Source of the DNA: Schizochytrium sp. CCTCC M209059
Taxonomy: Eukaryota; Sar; Bigyra; Thraustochytrida; Thraustochytriidae
NCBI GenBank assembly: GCA_000818945.1
Contig: KN805382.1
Location: forward strand, 251,707 to 315,706
Reading direction: 5' to 3'
DNA: 64,000 bases
Both the position numbers and the translations under genes were made by a program. The notes beneath the pieces are model-generated. The model did not search any database, was not told the DNA's origin, and saw only the letters and a list, made by a program, of their open reading frames with translations. Positions 10,053 to 19,513 of this stretch are shown piece by piece; the stretch's first letter is position 1; the number at the start of each line of letters is the position of its first letter.

Positions 10053-11123
10053 GACCAGGAGCGCGTCCCCAAGGTATTCTCTTCAAAGCGTTTGGCGTGC
10101 ACGTGAGCAATGGCGGATCCGCGGCGATCCGAGGGATCCCGCGCCCTTGGCCTCACAGCACGCCCCTGACGCGACGATAGTCCACGTTGATTCCGTGAGA
10201 GCAGATGCGGGAGGCAATGACGATGCTCCCAGCACCCCCTCCCGACGTTGCCACGACCCTGCCCTGCCCTGCGCGCTGCGCTGTCTCGCGCCGCGGCGCT
10301 GCTCGCTTCTTGATTGCTATTTCAAACTGTTGCTCTCCCTTCCCCCGCCTCTCTGCTCCGGCTGCCGACACCCTGCTTCGCAAGTGGCCCAAAGTTTAAT
10401 ACAATTCAAGTTCAATGTCTTATAGACACCAACACACACTGTCATGCATTTGCGCAAATCAGGCAAACCGAGACCACAAGTCGAGTTATCCGCATCAACG
10501 TTCCCGTTCTGACCTTCTCAACCAGGCCTCCTAACGACCAGGCAGAGGCGGTCTATCACAATGAAGGAAAAAGGTCTATTTCAAACTGCGGCGCCGCGCC
10601 GCGCCGCCTTGCGCATGCGGTTCGAGGAAAGGGTTTCGCAGTAAATTTTCTGGAAAGATAAGAACAACTAGAACTTTTCTCGGCCGCGTTCAGGTTGGAG
10701 TTCACGGGAGCGAACGTTCTCGAAAAATGCGGCGCAAGTGGCGGGAACGCCCGCAAGTGGAGAATACGCAGCACCAAAAGTCGAGAATGGCGACACAAGT
10801 CGGGAATCCGAGGCCCGCCCGGTGGGTGGCGCCGCGGGCTCGGCCACTGGCAGCAAGCACGCAAGTAAGCAAGCAAGCAACAGGAGCCGCCAAAAGAAAA
10901 GTGACAAGGCCAGACCCGAAAGCCCAGGAAGCGAACGCCACGGCCAACGAGGAGGAGCGCGAGGTCGAGTACGAAAGCAGCAAGCGAAGGACGCACGTTG
11001 CTTGCGCGTGTGCGTGCGTGCGTGCTTGCGTGCGTGCTTGCTTGCTTGCGCGCGAACGTGAGTTTTCCCTTCCTTCCGAGGAGCGCGAGATCTTCGACAA
11101 GCTTCTAGTTGAAACTGGGCACC
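10053..11123. other. divergent BRCA2/ZPR1 intergenic region
   Basis: About 1.07 kb between two divergent start codons. The half near ZPR1 carries AAGCAAGCAAGC near 10862 and a GTGC/TTGC tetranucleotide run near 11017-11052. Frames crossing it have no coding character, and I see no RNA gene. Confidence 0.5.
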
Positions 11124-12995
11124 ATGTCTGTGGAACAAGAGCAGCAAGCGCAAGAGGAACAACAGCAGCAGGAGCAGCAGCAGCAGCAGCAGGAACAAAA
11201 GCAAGATGATGCGGAAAACATGTACCCAAAGATCGGTGATGTTGTGACGGTCGACAAGGACATGCCGACCGAGATGGAAAGCCTGTGCATGGAGTGCCAC
11301 AAGAAGGGCACAACTCGGCTCCTTTTTACAGACATCCCGTTTTTCCGAGAGATTATTCTGATGAGCTTTCGCTGCCCACACTGCGGATGGTCCAACAATG
11401 AAATCCAGAGCGGATCCCGCGTACAGGACCGCGGCTCCAAGTACCGACTGCGCCTCGAGTCCGAGGAGGACTTTCAGCGTCAGCTTGTCAAGTCAGATCA
11501 TGCGACGCTTACAGTGGAGGAGCTCGAATTTGAGATCCCCAAAGGCAAAGGGTGCTTTTCCACGATCGAAGGCATCTTGCGCACTGCGCTCGATGAGCTT
11601 AAAGATAGTCAGGAACAGCGTCGGCTCGTAGCGCCCGAGGTCGCAGCCCAGGTCGACGAGTTCATTGGTCGTTTTGCCTTGCTCCTCAGCGGCCTGTCTT
11701 TTCCTGTACACCTCGTCCTCGATGATCCTACAGGAAACTCCTTCCTCGAGAACCCGAATGCTCCAAAGGCCGACCCGAAGCTCCACGTCAACCGATATGT
11801 GCGGACCAAGGAGCAAAACGAGGCGCTTGGCCTTCAGCTCGAATCATACGAGAATGAGGAGGAGATGCTCGCAGGGGAGCTCGACAAAACGCAGACCGAG
11901 CTCGAAGCGGAAGCTACACTCGAACAGCGTCGCCAGGAGCTAGCGGCCTCCTTCCACGCACCGGAAGGCTCTACGATTGCCCGGGACAAAGCTGACGATG
12001 CGCTCGCACGCATCATGGAAAAGGAAGTCTTTCAGATCCCCACCAACTGTCCCAACTGTGGCACCGAGGGAACCTCCAAGACCTGCATCACTGACATTCC
12101 TTTCTTCAAGGAGATCATTATTATGGCCTTTGACTGCCCAAGCGACGCCTGCGGTTACCGCACCAGCGAGGTCAAGGGCGGCGGCGCGATTCCTGATAAG
12201 GGCAAGGAGATCCGTCTTTACGTGCCTGCGCAAGAGGAGCTGGGTCGCGTGGCGTGGCAGGAGGACATGAGTCGCGACGTTGTCAAAAGCAACTCGTCGG
12301 GCGTCTTCATTCCCGAGCTCGAAATCGAGGTAACCCAGGGCTCGTTGGGAGGCATGTACACCACCGTGGAAGGACTCCTCACGCTTGTAAAGGAGACCCT
12401 CTTTGAAGGTCAAGCAGCAGATTTCTCGACTGGCGACTCTGCGCAGGATTCTGTGCGTGACAAATTCCAAGAGCTCGAGACGCGTTTCGAGGGTATGATC
12501 GCTGGCGAGGAGGCTTTCACTCTTGTCATTCGCGACCCGCTCGCCAACTCTTACATTTACAGTCCAACTGCCCCCGAGCCTGAAGAGCGCCTCATCGAGA
12601 CTCTCTACGATCGTTCTTTTGATGACAATGAGGAACTCGGCCTCAACGACATGCGCACAGAGGACTACGAGGACTCCGCAGAGGCGGAGCCCGCCGTGTC
12701 TGCTGGTGCGGCCACTGCAGCACCTGCTCCTGAGCTGGTTGTCCCGGCGATTGATTATGCGAAGAGCTCCTTTGACGGACCATTCACTACTTTCCAAGGC
12801 GCGCGTGCTGGCATGGTCTTTCGTCTTGGCGACCGGGGGTTGGGATATTACTCTGATGCCACGCAGCAGAACTTGGTGCGCAGCGAGGCTGCGCATGAGG
12901 CACAGTCCAAGTTTCGCAATCTGCAAAAGGACGGCAAGGAGGCACATCCGCAAGCTTCGATTCTCACTCCCCCAGACGCTGTCGACCGCCAATGA
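11124..12995 (+). CDS. ZPR1: ZPR1 zinc-finger protein
   Basis: Predicted 623 aa from the ATG at 11124 (context CACCATGT); an upstream TTG in frame is not used. After a Gln-rich leader come the two ZPR1 modules. Zinc finger 1 has C55xxC58 and C84xxC87 flanking TDIPFFREIILMSFRCP; zinc finger 2 starts near residue 309 with CPNC and TDIPFFKEIIIMAFDCP. Each is followed by an alpha-helical hairpin and beta domain (GCFSTIEGIL; GGMYTTVEGLL). ZPR1 is a conserved eukaryotic factor described as a chaperone for elongation factor eEF1A and a partner of growth-factor receptors and SMN in animals. Oddity: the last cysteine pair of finger 2 is C-PSDA-C, four residues apart instead of two. The gene converges on the next one with 122 bp between stops. 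Confidence 0.93.
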   Translation: MSVEQEQQAQEEQQQQEQQQQQQEQKQDDAENMYPKIGDVVTVDKDMPTEMESLCMECHKKGTTRLLFTDIPFFREIILMSFRCPHCGWSNNEIQSGSRVQDRGSKYRLRLESEEDFQRQLVKSDHATLTVEELEFEIPKGKGCFSTIEGILRTALDELKDSQEQRRLVAPEVAAQVDEFIGRFALLLSGLSFPVHLVLDDPTGNSFLENPNAPKADPKLHVNRYVRTKEQNEALGLQLESYENEEEMLAGELDKTQTELEAEATLEQRRQELAASFHAPEGSTIARDKADDALARIMEKEVFQIPTNCPNCGTEGTSKTCITDIPFFKEIIIMAFDCPSDACGYRTSEVKGGGAIPDKGKEIRLYVPAQEELGRVAWQEDMSRDVVKSNSSGVFIPELEIEVTQGSLGGMYTTVEGLLTLVKETLFEGQAADFSTGDSAQDSVRDKFQELETRFEGMIAGEEAFTLVIRDPLANSYIYSPTAPEPEERLIETLYDRSFDDNEELGLNDMRTEDYEDSAEAEPAVSAGAATAAPAPELVVPAIDYAKSSFDGPFTTFQGARAGMVFRLGDRGLGYYSDATQQNLVRSEAAHEAQSKFRNLQKDGKEAHPQASILTPPDAVDRQ

Positions 12996-13117
12996 TCACA
13001 TTCTCTATCGAATGTGCACGAGATGGAAAAAAGTCTTTCTTCGTTATCCTTGTTTATGTTGTATGGACTGCCCCTGAATAGAGTCATGCGTATACCACAC
13101 TAGTCTTCATGTATTTC

Positions 13118-14398
13118 TCAAAGCATCTCGGATGTGCCATAATCAATCATCGTTTCCATCGTATCTCCCGGAAAATCATCCTTGCACTCCTCCTCGCTGT
13201 GGTCCTCGCGTAGGAACTCTTTGCATTTTGTAGAGTTCGTGCACACCTCGTCATAAAGAGCAGACGTGCTTTCCGAAACCCTAAACAGTCCGCAAAATGG
13301 GGGTTGCCGGTTCAAAACGTCTGCATTCTCTTCGTCATCAAGAAAGCCGAGATTGTCGACCTCACAGTCCTTTCCTTCACGGAAAACTTTGTTGTGCAGG
13401 TCGAATCTTTCCTGATATTCTGGGACTTTGCCTTCGTGACAGTCCATCTCGAGAGTACCATTCATGCTCCACTGTTGCTTTTTATATAGATCGGAAGCTG
13501 GCAAATTATCAGCGATCGTGTCCTCCTCCTCGTTGTGGTCGTCGTCATCGTCGTCGTCGACGTCGTCATCCTCGGCACCGAGAACATCCTCATCCCCCAA
13601 ATCGGTCATGTCGCGCAAATAGCAGACCCTTTTCTCCCCGGGAGCTGTGCTCTCCCAAGGGGGGTATGCCTCGGTCGAATATTCATCACTTTGCTCGAGA
13701 TCATCATCGAGCATAAAGGACTGCCGAGATGCACATTGACGCGCGGCTCGCTCGCGTTCAAGCAATAATAACGAGACTTGCAAGGTGAGAGCGTACTCTT
13801 GGAGCTGCTGCTGAGAAAGCGCACTCAACGCGCTCGCGATTCCGTTGACGAGCACGATTCTCACGGCGTCGAGAACATAACTTCGCGTTCGTGTCGATAT
13901 GGCTTCAATACATTTGCAGCAACGCGCGGCAACATTGTCAAAAATAAAGTCAAACAGCGCGGAACCAAGGTTCTCTCCAGACACAGTTTTTGTCTCTAGC
14001 CGATGGACTTGTTTTTCTGGTGTTGCTTGTGATCCGTGGTGTTCAGTGTCCAACGCGTCCACCGAGGTGTGAATAGCCAGGCGGACCGCTAGAAAAGCCT
14101 CTAGAATGCGCAGTCGAGGCAGAATCGTGGCGGCATATCGCATGACCCCTAAGCAGCACCATGCCTTCAAGAGGTCGCTTCTTTGCGTACGGCCTGCCTG
14201 TATTTGCATTTGCTTGAACGTAAAGTATGCAGCGAGCAAGTAGCTGCTTCCGGAGACCACCCCGACGGCGCGGTACGCGATGCCCTCTCCTCCTCTGTTT
14301 GCTCTGCGCCATCGTTCCTGATGCCCTGCAGCCTCTGACATGACGTACACGACGCGCTCGTTGATGCTTGCTGGTGATCCTGAGGTATGGCTGTCCAT
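13118..14398 (-). CDS. uncharacterised protein with hydrophobic helices and an acidic tail
   Basis: Predicted 426 aa from the ATG at 14398; the frame runs further upstream but without an ATG. The N-terminal half is alpha-helical with two moderately hydrophobic stretches (AYRAVGVVSGSSYLLAAYF and LLKAWCCLGVMRYAATILP), then helices with paired cysteines (ARCCKCIEA). The C-terminal 170 residues are strongly acidic, with a run of about ten Asp/His/Asn residues and scattered cysteines. The spacing of the two hydrophobic segments recalls reticulon-like or TB2/DP1/HVA22 hairpin proteins of the ER, but I cannot confirm that. I do not recognise the family; a coding gene is likely because of its length and frame quality. 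Confidence 0.55.
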   Translation of the reverse strand: MDSHTSGSPASINERVVYVMSEAAGHQERWRRANRGGEGIAYRAVGVVSGSSYLLAAYFTFKQMQIQAGRTQRSDLLKAWCCLGVMRYAATILPRLRILEAFLAVRLAIHTSVDALDTEHHGSQATPEKQVHRLETKTVSGENLGSALFDFIFDNVAARCCKCIEAISTRTRSYVLDAVRIVLVNGIASALSALSQQQLQEYALTLQVSLLLLERERAARQCASRQSFMLDDDLEQSDEYSTEAYPPWESTAPGEKRVCYLRDMTDLGDEDVLGAEDDDVDDDDDDDHNEEEDTIADNLPASDLYKKQQWSMNGTLEMDCHEGKVPEYQERFDLHNKVFREGKDCEVDNLGFLDDEENADVLNRQPPFCGLFRVSESTSALYDEVCTNSTKCKEFLREDHSEEECKDDFPGDTMETMIDYGTSEML

Positions 14399-15730
14399 GA
14401 TAATCTCTGCGCGAGTCAGTGAAGTGCTCGGATCGATCGTCCTCGCCCGTTCTGCAGACGCTGGAATTCCGACTTTGCAGGCGGTCTTCGCTCGCGAAGC
14501 CGGCTCTCGGGCCGACCTCGCTACGAGTATTCGCACCACGAGAAACTGACCGCCCGCCACCTTGAACAGGATCGCTTCTCGAGACCCGCGCGAGGTCCCG
14601 GAGACGACGGCCTGTCAGCCGTCGCAAAAGGGTTCCGTGCTCGGCTGCTTTTGGGGCAGCCCTTGCGTTGTAGTGTAGTGTAGGGTGTAGTGCAGTGGGC
14701 CTAGACTAGTTAGTAATACGATCTACCTCCATCACATGCATGCAGTGCCGACCACACCGTTTCATGAGGTTTGAAAATAGCAAATAGCGGCGGTCGCGGC
14801 GGTGGCGGCAAAATAACAACGAGGAGGCAAGGTGGTTATGTCTCGCGCCATTGGTGGCATGCAAGCAACATCAGTCGCGCTTAGTGTCGGTAAGAACTCC
14901 GGGGATGCCCCGGCGGTCGGGCATGAGGTTGTTCCGACTTGAACTAAAGGGGTTATTTTTGGCAAGAAAATCTACCGACTCTATTTTAAATTTATAATGG
15001 TCGTGAATCATCGGATGAAATTATTGTCTACACTACCCCCATAACATCCGAAAGGAGACAGCGTGTGACCGTTACGGCGTCCCGCTGGAAGTGCAGTGTG
15101 GCCAATGTCAGTCACCAGGGCCCCATGCCAGCGCCGCCTCGGCTGGCTGGCTGGCTGGCTGTCTGGCTGGCTGGCTGGCTGGCTGGTTAGTTGGCTAGCT
15201 AGCTAGCTAGCTTTCGGGCTGCGCTACGCTCTAGTTGTTTCACCTGGGCCAAATGCCACGTGTCGAGTGAGAGCTCGGACTTTGGTCCAGGCGCTGCAAG
15301 CAAGCAAGCCAACCACTCTTCAATCTGTGAGAGAGCAGGTTCTTTGTAGCCTCATCTGCATCCAGACGTAATAATAGTGGCGAGCAAGCAAGCCTGAGAA
15401 TGGCTGTCGTGCACTCGCGCTTTTCAAGTTGCTCGTTGGTTTGATACTCAATATTATTAGCTGAAGAGACAGAGCCAATGGCATGTAAAAAAAGTAGGAA
15501 AAACCAAGAACTCAAGACGAAGTGACGACCCGCGCAAGCCTGCAGAGACCTTTGTTTGTTTCTTTCTTTGTTTGATTGTTTGCTCGCTCGGGCGAGCTGT
15601 TGCTGGCGCGCGTAGGCTGGCCGACGGCAGAAAGTGTCGCCGGCGAGGAGGCAAACAGGTAGACGAGCAGAACAGCGAGCGCCTGGACTGTCGCTGCCGG
15701 GCAAGGCCATTTGTCGCACGCTTCTGGTGC

Positions 15731-15761
<31 letters not shown>

Positions 15762-15832
15762 CGGAGAATTGGAGAGCACAGAGCTGTACTTGAGCGCGTT
15801 TGATAAACTAGCACAAGAGCTGAAGAGACAAG
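14399..15832. other. intergenic region with microsatellites upstream of the kinesin gene
   Basis: About 1.4 kb with no credible gene. It holds a GGCT tetranucleotide run (about 15147-15190) grading into GCTA repeats to 15212, and a pure GA dinucleotide tract (about 15733-15762) 70 bp before the kinesin start. Minus-strand frames here read the repeats and have no homology I recognise. Confidence 0.5.
15147..15212. repeat. GGCT/GCTA tetranucleotide repeat
   Basis: Roughly sixteen tetranucleotide units, mostly CTGG then CTAG, with one CTGT interruption. It is non-coding and lies 0.6 kb upstream of the kinesin start. Confidence 0.9.
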
Positions 15833-18800
15833 ATGGCGGAGGCTGTTCGAGTCGCGGTACGGGTCCGGCCCTTTATTCACGAGTATGAGAAGGCTAAAGG
15901 CGTGCGGAACATTATCAAAATGGACAAAAACACCCAGCAAACTATTATCGTAAATCCCGACACGGGCGCTGAAAAGGTGTACACATTTGACTACTCGTAC
16001 AATTCCTTTGTCCCTGCAGACCATCCGGACCATGCAGACCAAGAAAATGTCTGGCAGGATCTTGGTGTGGATGTTCTCGACAATGCTTGGAAGGGCTTCA
16101 ACGTGAGCCTGTTTGCATACGGCCAGACTGGAGCTGGAAAATCACATTCCATGGTAAGTACAAACGGTGTTCCGCTGAGCCAATGCCAAAAATAGTGAAG
16201 ACTTTTTGGAATAGATGATTGACGGGATAGAAATCGCGCTCAACTTTCGATTTGTCTTCTAGATTGGATACCCTGGCGCTGAAGGCATCGTCCCGCGCGC
16301 CTGCAGACAGATATTCGAGCGAATTGCCAACAACATGAGCAGCGACACGACGTTCAAAGTAGAAGCCAGCATGCTCGAAATATACAATGAAAAGGTGCGT
16401 GATCTCTTCAATCCCACGGCCGGTGACGCCAAAGGGCTCAAAGTTCGCGACCACCCCAAAACAGGCCCCTACGTGCAAGGGCTTACAAAGAGCGCGGTTG
16501 GGAGCTATGATGAGATTTCTAAAGCCATGGATGCGGGAACACGCGCCCGAACTGTGGCGGCAACAGCCATGAACGCCACCTCTTCGCGCGCGCATACCAT
16601 TTTCCAGGTGGTGGTGACGCAAACGACCGTGGACAAGGATGCTGGAAAAGCAATGGACAAGGTTTCGACCGTAAGTCTGATCGATCTTGCTGGAAGCGAA
16701 CGTGCCGATCGGACGGGCGCAAGCGGCGACCGACTCAAGGAAGGCTGCGCCATCAACCAAAGTCTTTCCGCACTGGGCAATGTCATTTCCGCGCTGGCCG
16801 AGCGCGCCACGAATGCCAAGAAGAAAGGCGTTTTGGTCCCTTATCGCGACTCCGTCCTCACTCATTTGCTAAAGAACTCGCTCGGTGGCAATGCAAAGAC
16901 CGTCATGATTGCGGCCATTAGCCCTTCATGCGTCAACTACGACGAGACGCTGAGCACGCTGCGGTATGCAGACAGAGCCAAGCAAATCAAGAACAAGGCT
17001 GTTGTAAACGAGGATCCAAACCAAAAGCTCATTCGAGGTCTTAAGGAGGAAATTGAGGAGCTGCGGCGCATGCTCGCGCAAGGGACTGCTCCAGGCGCAG
17101 CCGGCGCGGCCCGCCCTGGCACGGCCGAAGTTCGACGGATCAAGGAGGAAATGTCTGAGAACGAGCGCCTCTTGCGAGAGTCTGAAATGACCTGGGAAGA
17201 GCGACTCAAGGAATCTCAAGACCATATGGTACAGCGCGACGCTGCGCTTGCGAAGCTTGGCATGGGCGTCGACCAGGAGAAAGCCCACAGCACGCCTCAC
17301 ATCCTGAACGTGAACCAGGACCCGCTCATGTCTGGCGTTCTCATGTACTTTTTCGAGGAAGGTTTGACAAGAGCGGGTCGCGCCGACGCTCCGCAGCCGC
17401 AAACCATCGTTCTGAGCGGTCTCAGCATTCAAAAAGAGCACTGCGTTGTCTCTCGCGTCGGAAATGAGCTCTCCATGGAAGCTTGTAGAGAAGCAAAGGT
17501 TTTTGTGAATGGCAAGCGCGTAGCCGCGGGGGACACGGTCAAGCTCATGCACGGCGATCGCATCGTCGTTGGAAACAACTATGTCTTCATTTGCGTGATC
17601 CCTGGAGCCTGTATAGGAGGCTATGGTGCGACAGAGAAGGAAGCTCTTTTGGCCAAGAATTCTTGGGATAGCGCTATGCTCGAGCTGAACGAGGCTCAGA
17701 TGAGTAGTCTCACGGAGGGCGAACGTGAGGCTCGTGAGCGTGCCGAACGCGAAGCGCGAGCCATGCAGGAAAAGGTGCGCGCTCTCGAGGCGCAAATGGC
17801 ACAGGAGCGACGTCGGGCCGAAGAGGAAGCCCGCGCCGCTACAGATGCCGAGCGAGAACGCATGGTTCAAGAGCAGCGCGCACTCGAGGCCAAGCTGCAG
17901 GCTCAAATCGATACGACTTACCGATTGCAGGCAGCAAAGGATGACGAACGCCGGAAGCGCGCCGTGCTTGAAGGCGAAATTCTGAGGACCCTCCCCTTGG
18001 TCTCCGAGGCAAATGCTATTTCCGACGAGCTCAATAAGGGCAAAGACTTTGGTTTGCAGCTCGTGGCGGCAACCACCGCATCGTCGAGCGTCCCATCCGG
18101 ATCAGCATCCGCGAATCCAGCGCGCCTTGAAAAGCAGACGGATGCAGATGCCATTGCCAGCGCCATGGAAACAACCGTGTGGATTCGCGTCAGCCACGGG
18201 GAGGACGATATTCCCAACATGTGGTCTCTGGAAAAGTTCGTTAATCGCTTGTACCTAATGCGCGAGATGTACGAAGATTTTGTGGACGCGGGAAGGGACC
18301 TCGCTGAGGTGGAAGAAATCTACGGCGAAGAGTACGACCCCTTTTTTGACCCGCCGGAAGAGCAGCTCATTGGTAAAGCATACGTAATGCTTGCGCCCCT
18401 GGGATTCTTTATCAATATTGACGATACACCGCCCGTTATCCAGTTCCAAGGCAAGACGGACGGCGCTCTGCACGTCTCAGTAACTCTGGATGAGAAGCAA
18501 GTTGAGGCGCTCGAACAATTCGACACCGATGAGGAAACTACGCTAGCAGATATTCAGGGGACCGAGCTGCGCGTCGCCGTCACAGTCCACGCTGCGGATG
18601 GTCTTCCCAAGAAGCTTTCCAACCAGGTCGCCGTCTCGTACAAGTTCTACAACGAGGAGGCACATCGCACGCCCGCTTGCGAGACTGTGTCAATTAATCC
18701 ACGTTTTGATCATGTGACTCGCTTCAAAATTCGCGTCGATGAAGCCTTTGCATCCTACGTGCAGACGCAACCGCTCGAGTTTCAGGTTTGGGGAAGTCCA

Positions 18801-19211
18801 GATCCCGAGATTGCCTCGATGCGTAAGGCCAGGTATGCTGCGCCTCCCGAGACGAAGGAAGAGGCAGAGCCAGATCGCGAGCCGCGCCGCGGCTCCGACT
18901 CGAATCCTGTCGAGGATGACGGCAGTGGCGAGGTGGCGAGGAACGAGGTCGACTCTCATTATCTGATGATGGAGCAAAAGCTCGAAGATATGCAAGGACA
19001 GCTTCAAGAGGCAGAATCGAAAACGCAAGCTGCCGAGCATGCGAAAAAGGAGCTCGAAGACAAGATTCAGATGCTCACAAACGAGCTGACCAAGCGGAAT
19101 GATGACATCAAGGAGCTGGAAAGCAAGACGAAGGCGCTCGAGGCGACGCAGGAATTTGGAAACCAGGCTGTGGGCGCAGCTTCGTCATCCAAGGCCTGTG
19201 AAATTATGTAA
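15833..19211 (+). CDS. kinesin-3 family motor with FHA domain and C-terminal CaaX-like box
   Basis: Two exons, 15833-16153 and 16263-19211, joined by a 109-bp GT-AG intron in phase 0 placed after GKSHSM, just behind the P-loop. Product 1089 aa. The motor domain (1 to about 354) has GQTGAGKS (about 97-104), switch I NATSSRAH (about 210) and switch II DLAGSE (about 248). A forkhead-associated domain at about 485-555 (LSIQKEHCVV, VFVNGKRV, GDRIVVGNNYVFI) is typical of kinesin-3 (KIF1/Unc-104). A long coiled coil follows (about 587-670), then a C2-like segment at about 873-950 and a second coiled coil. The C-terminus is CEIM, a plausible farnesylation motif. Classical kinesin-3 cargo motors often end in a PH domain; none is seen here. 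Probably a plus-end vesicle motor. Confidence 0.92.
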
Positions 19212-19513
19212 GAGCATGATGCATAATGATCAGTCCCATTTTGCAAGGAAAAGAAGTCTTCTTTATCGCGTTTCCACATTTCGCATCTCACTCATGAGCC
19301 ACATTTCGGATGTAGGAACCTTCTTTTATCTTTACTTCACGGATTGTTCGTTTGTTTGCATGCTTGTTTGTTAATTTGTTTTGGCCCCCATCTTTCCCAG
19401 AAAATAAGCGCTTTGGGTGGCAGGCGCTTGACCAGCATCTGATTAAATTCCCTTCTACACATTTCCACAGGCAGAGTCATGCGCAAGCCATGGATCTTCT
19501 ATCCAATCGATTG
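19212..19513. other. convergent intergenic region
   Basis: 302 bp between the stops of the kinesin and HEATR3-like genes. T-rich, with TTGTTTG repeats near 19340-19375; no gene. Confidence 0.45.

Noticed and set aside
11940..12992. 350-codon minus-strand frame
   Set aside because: Antisense to the well-supported ZPR1 coding region.
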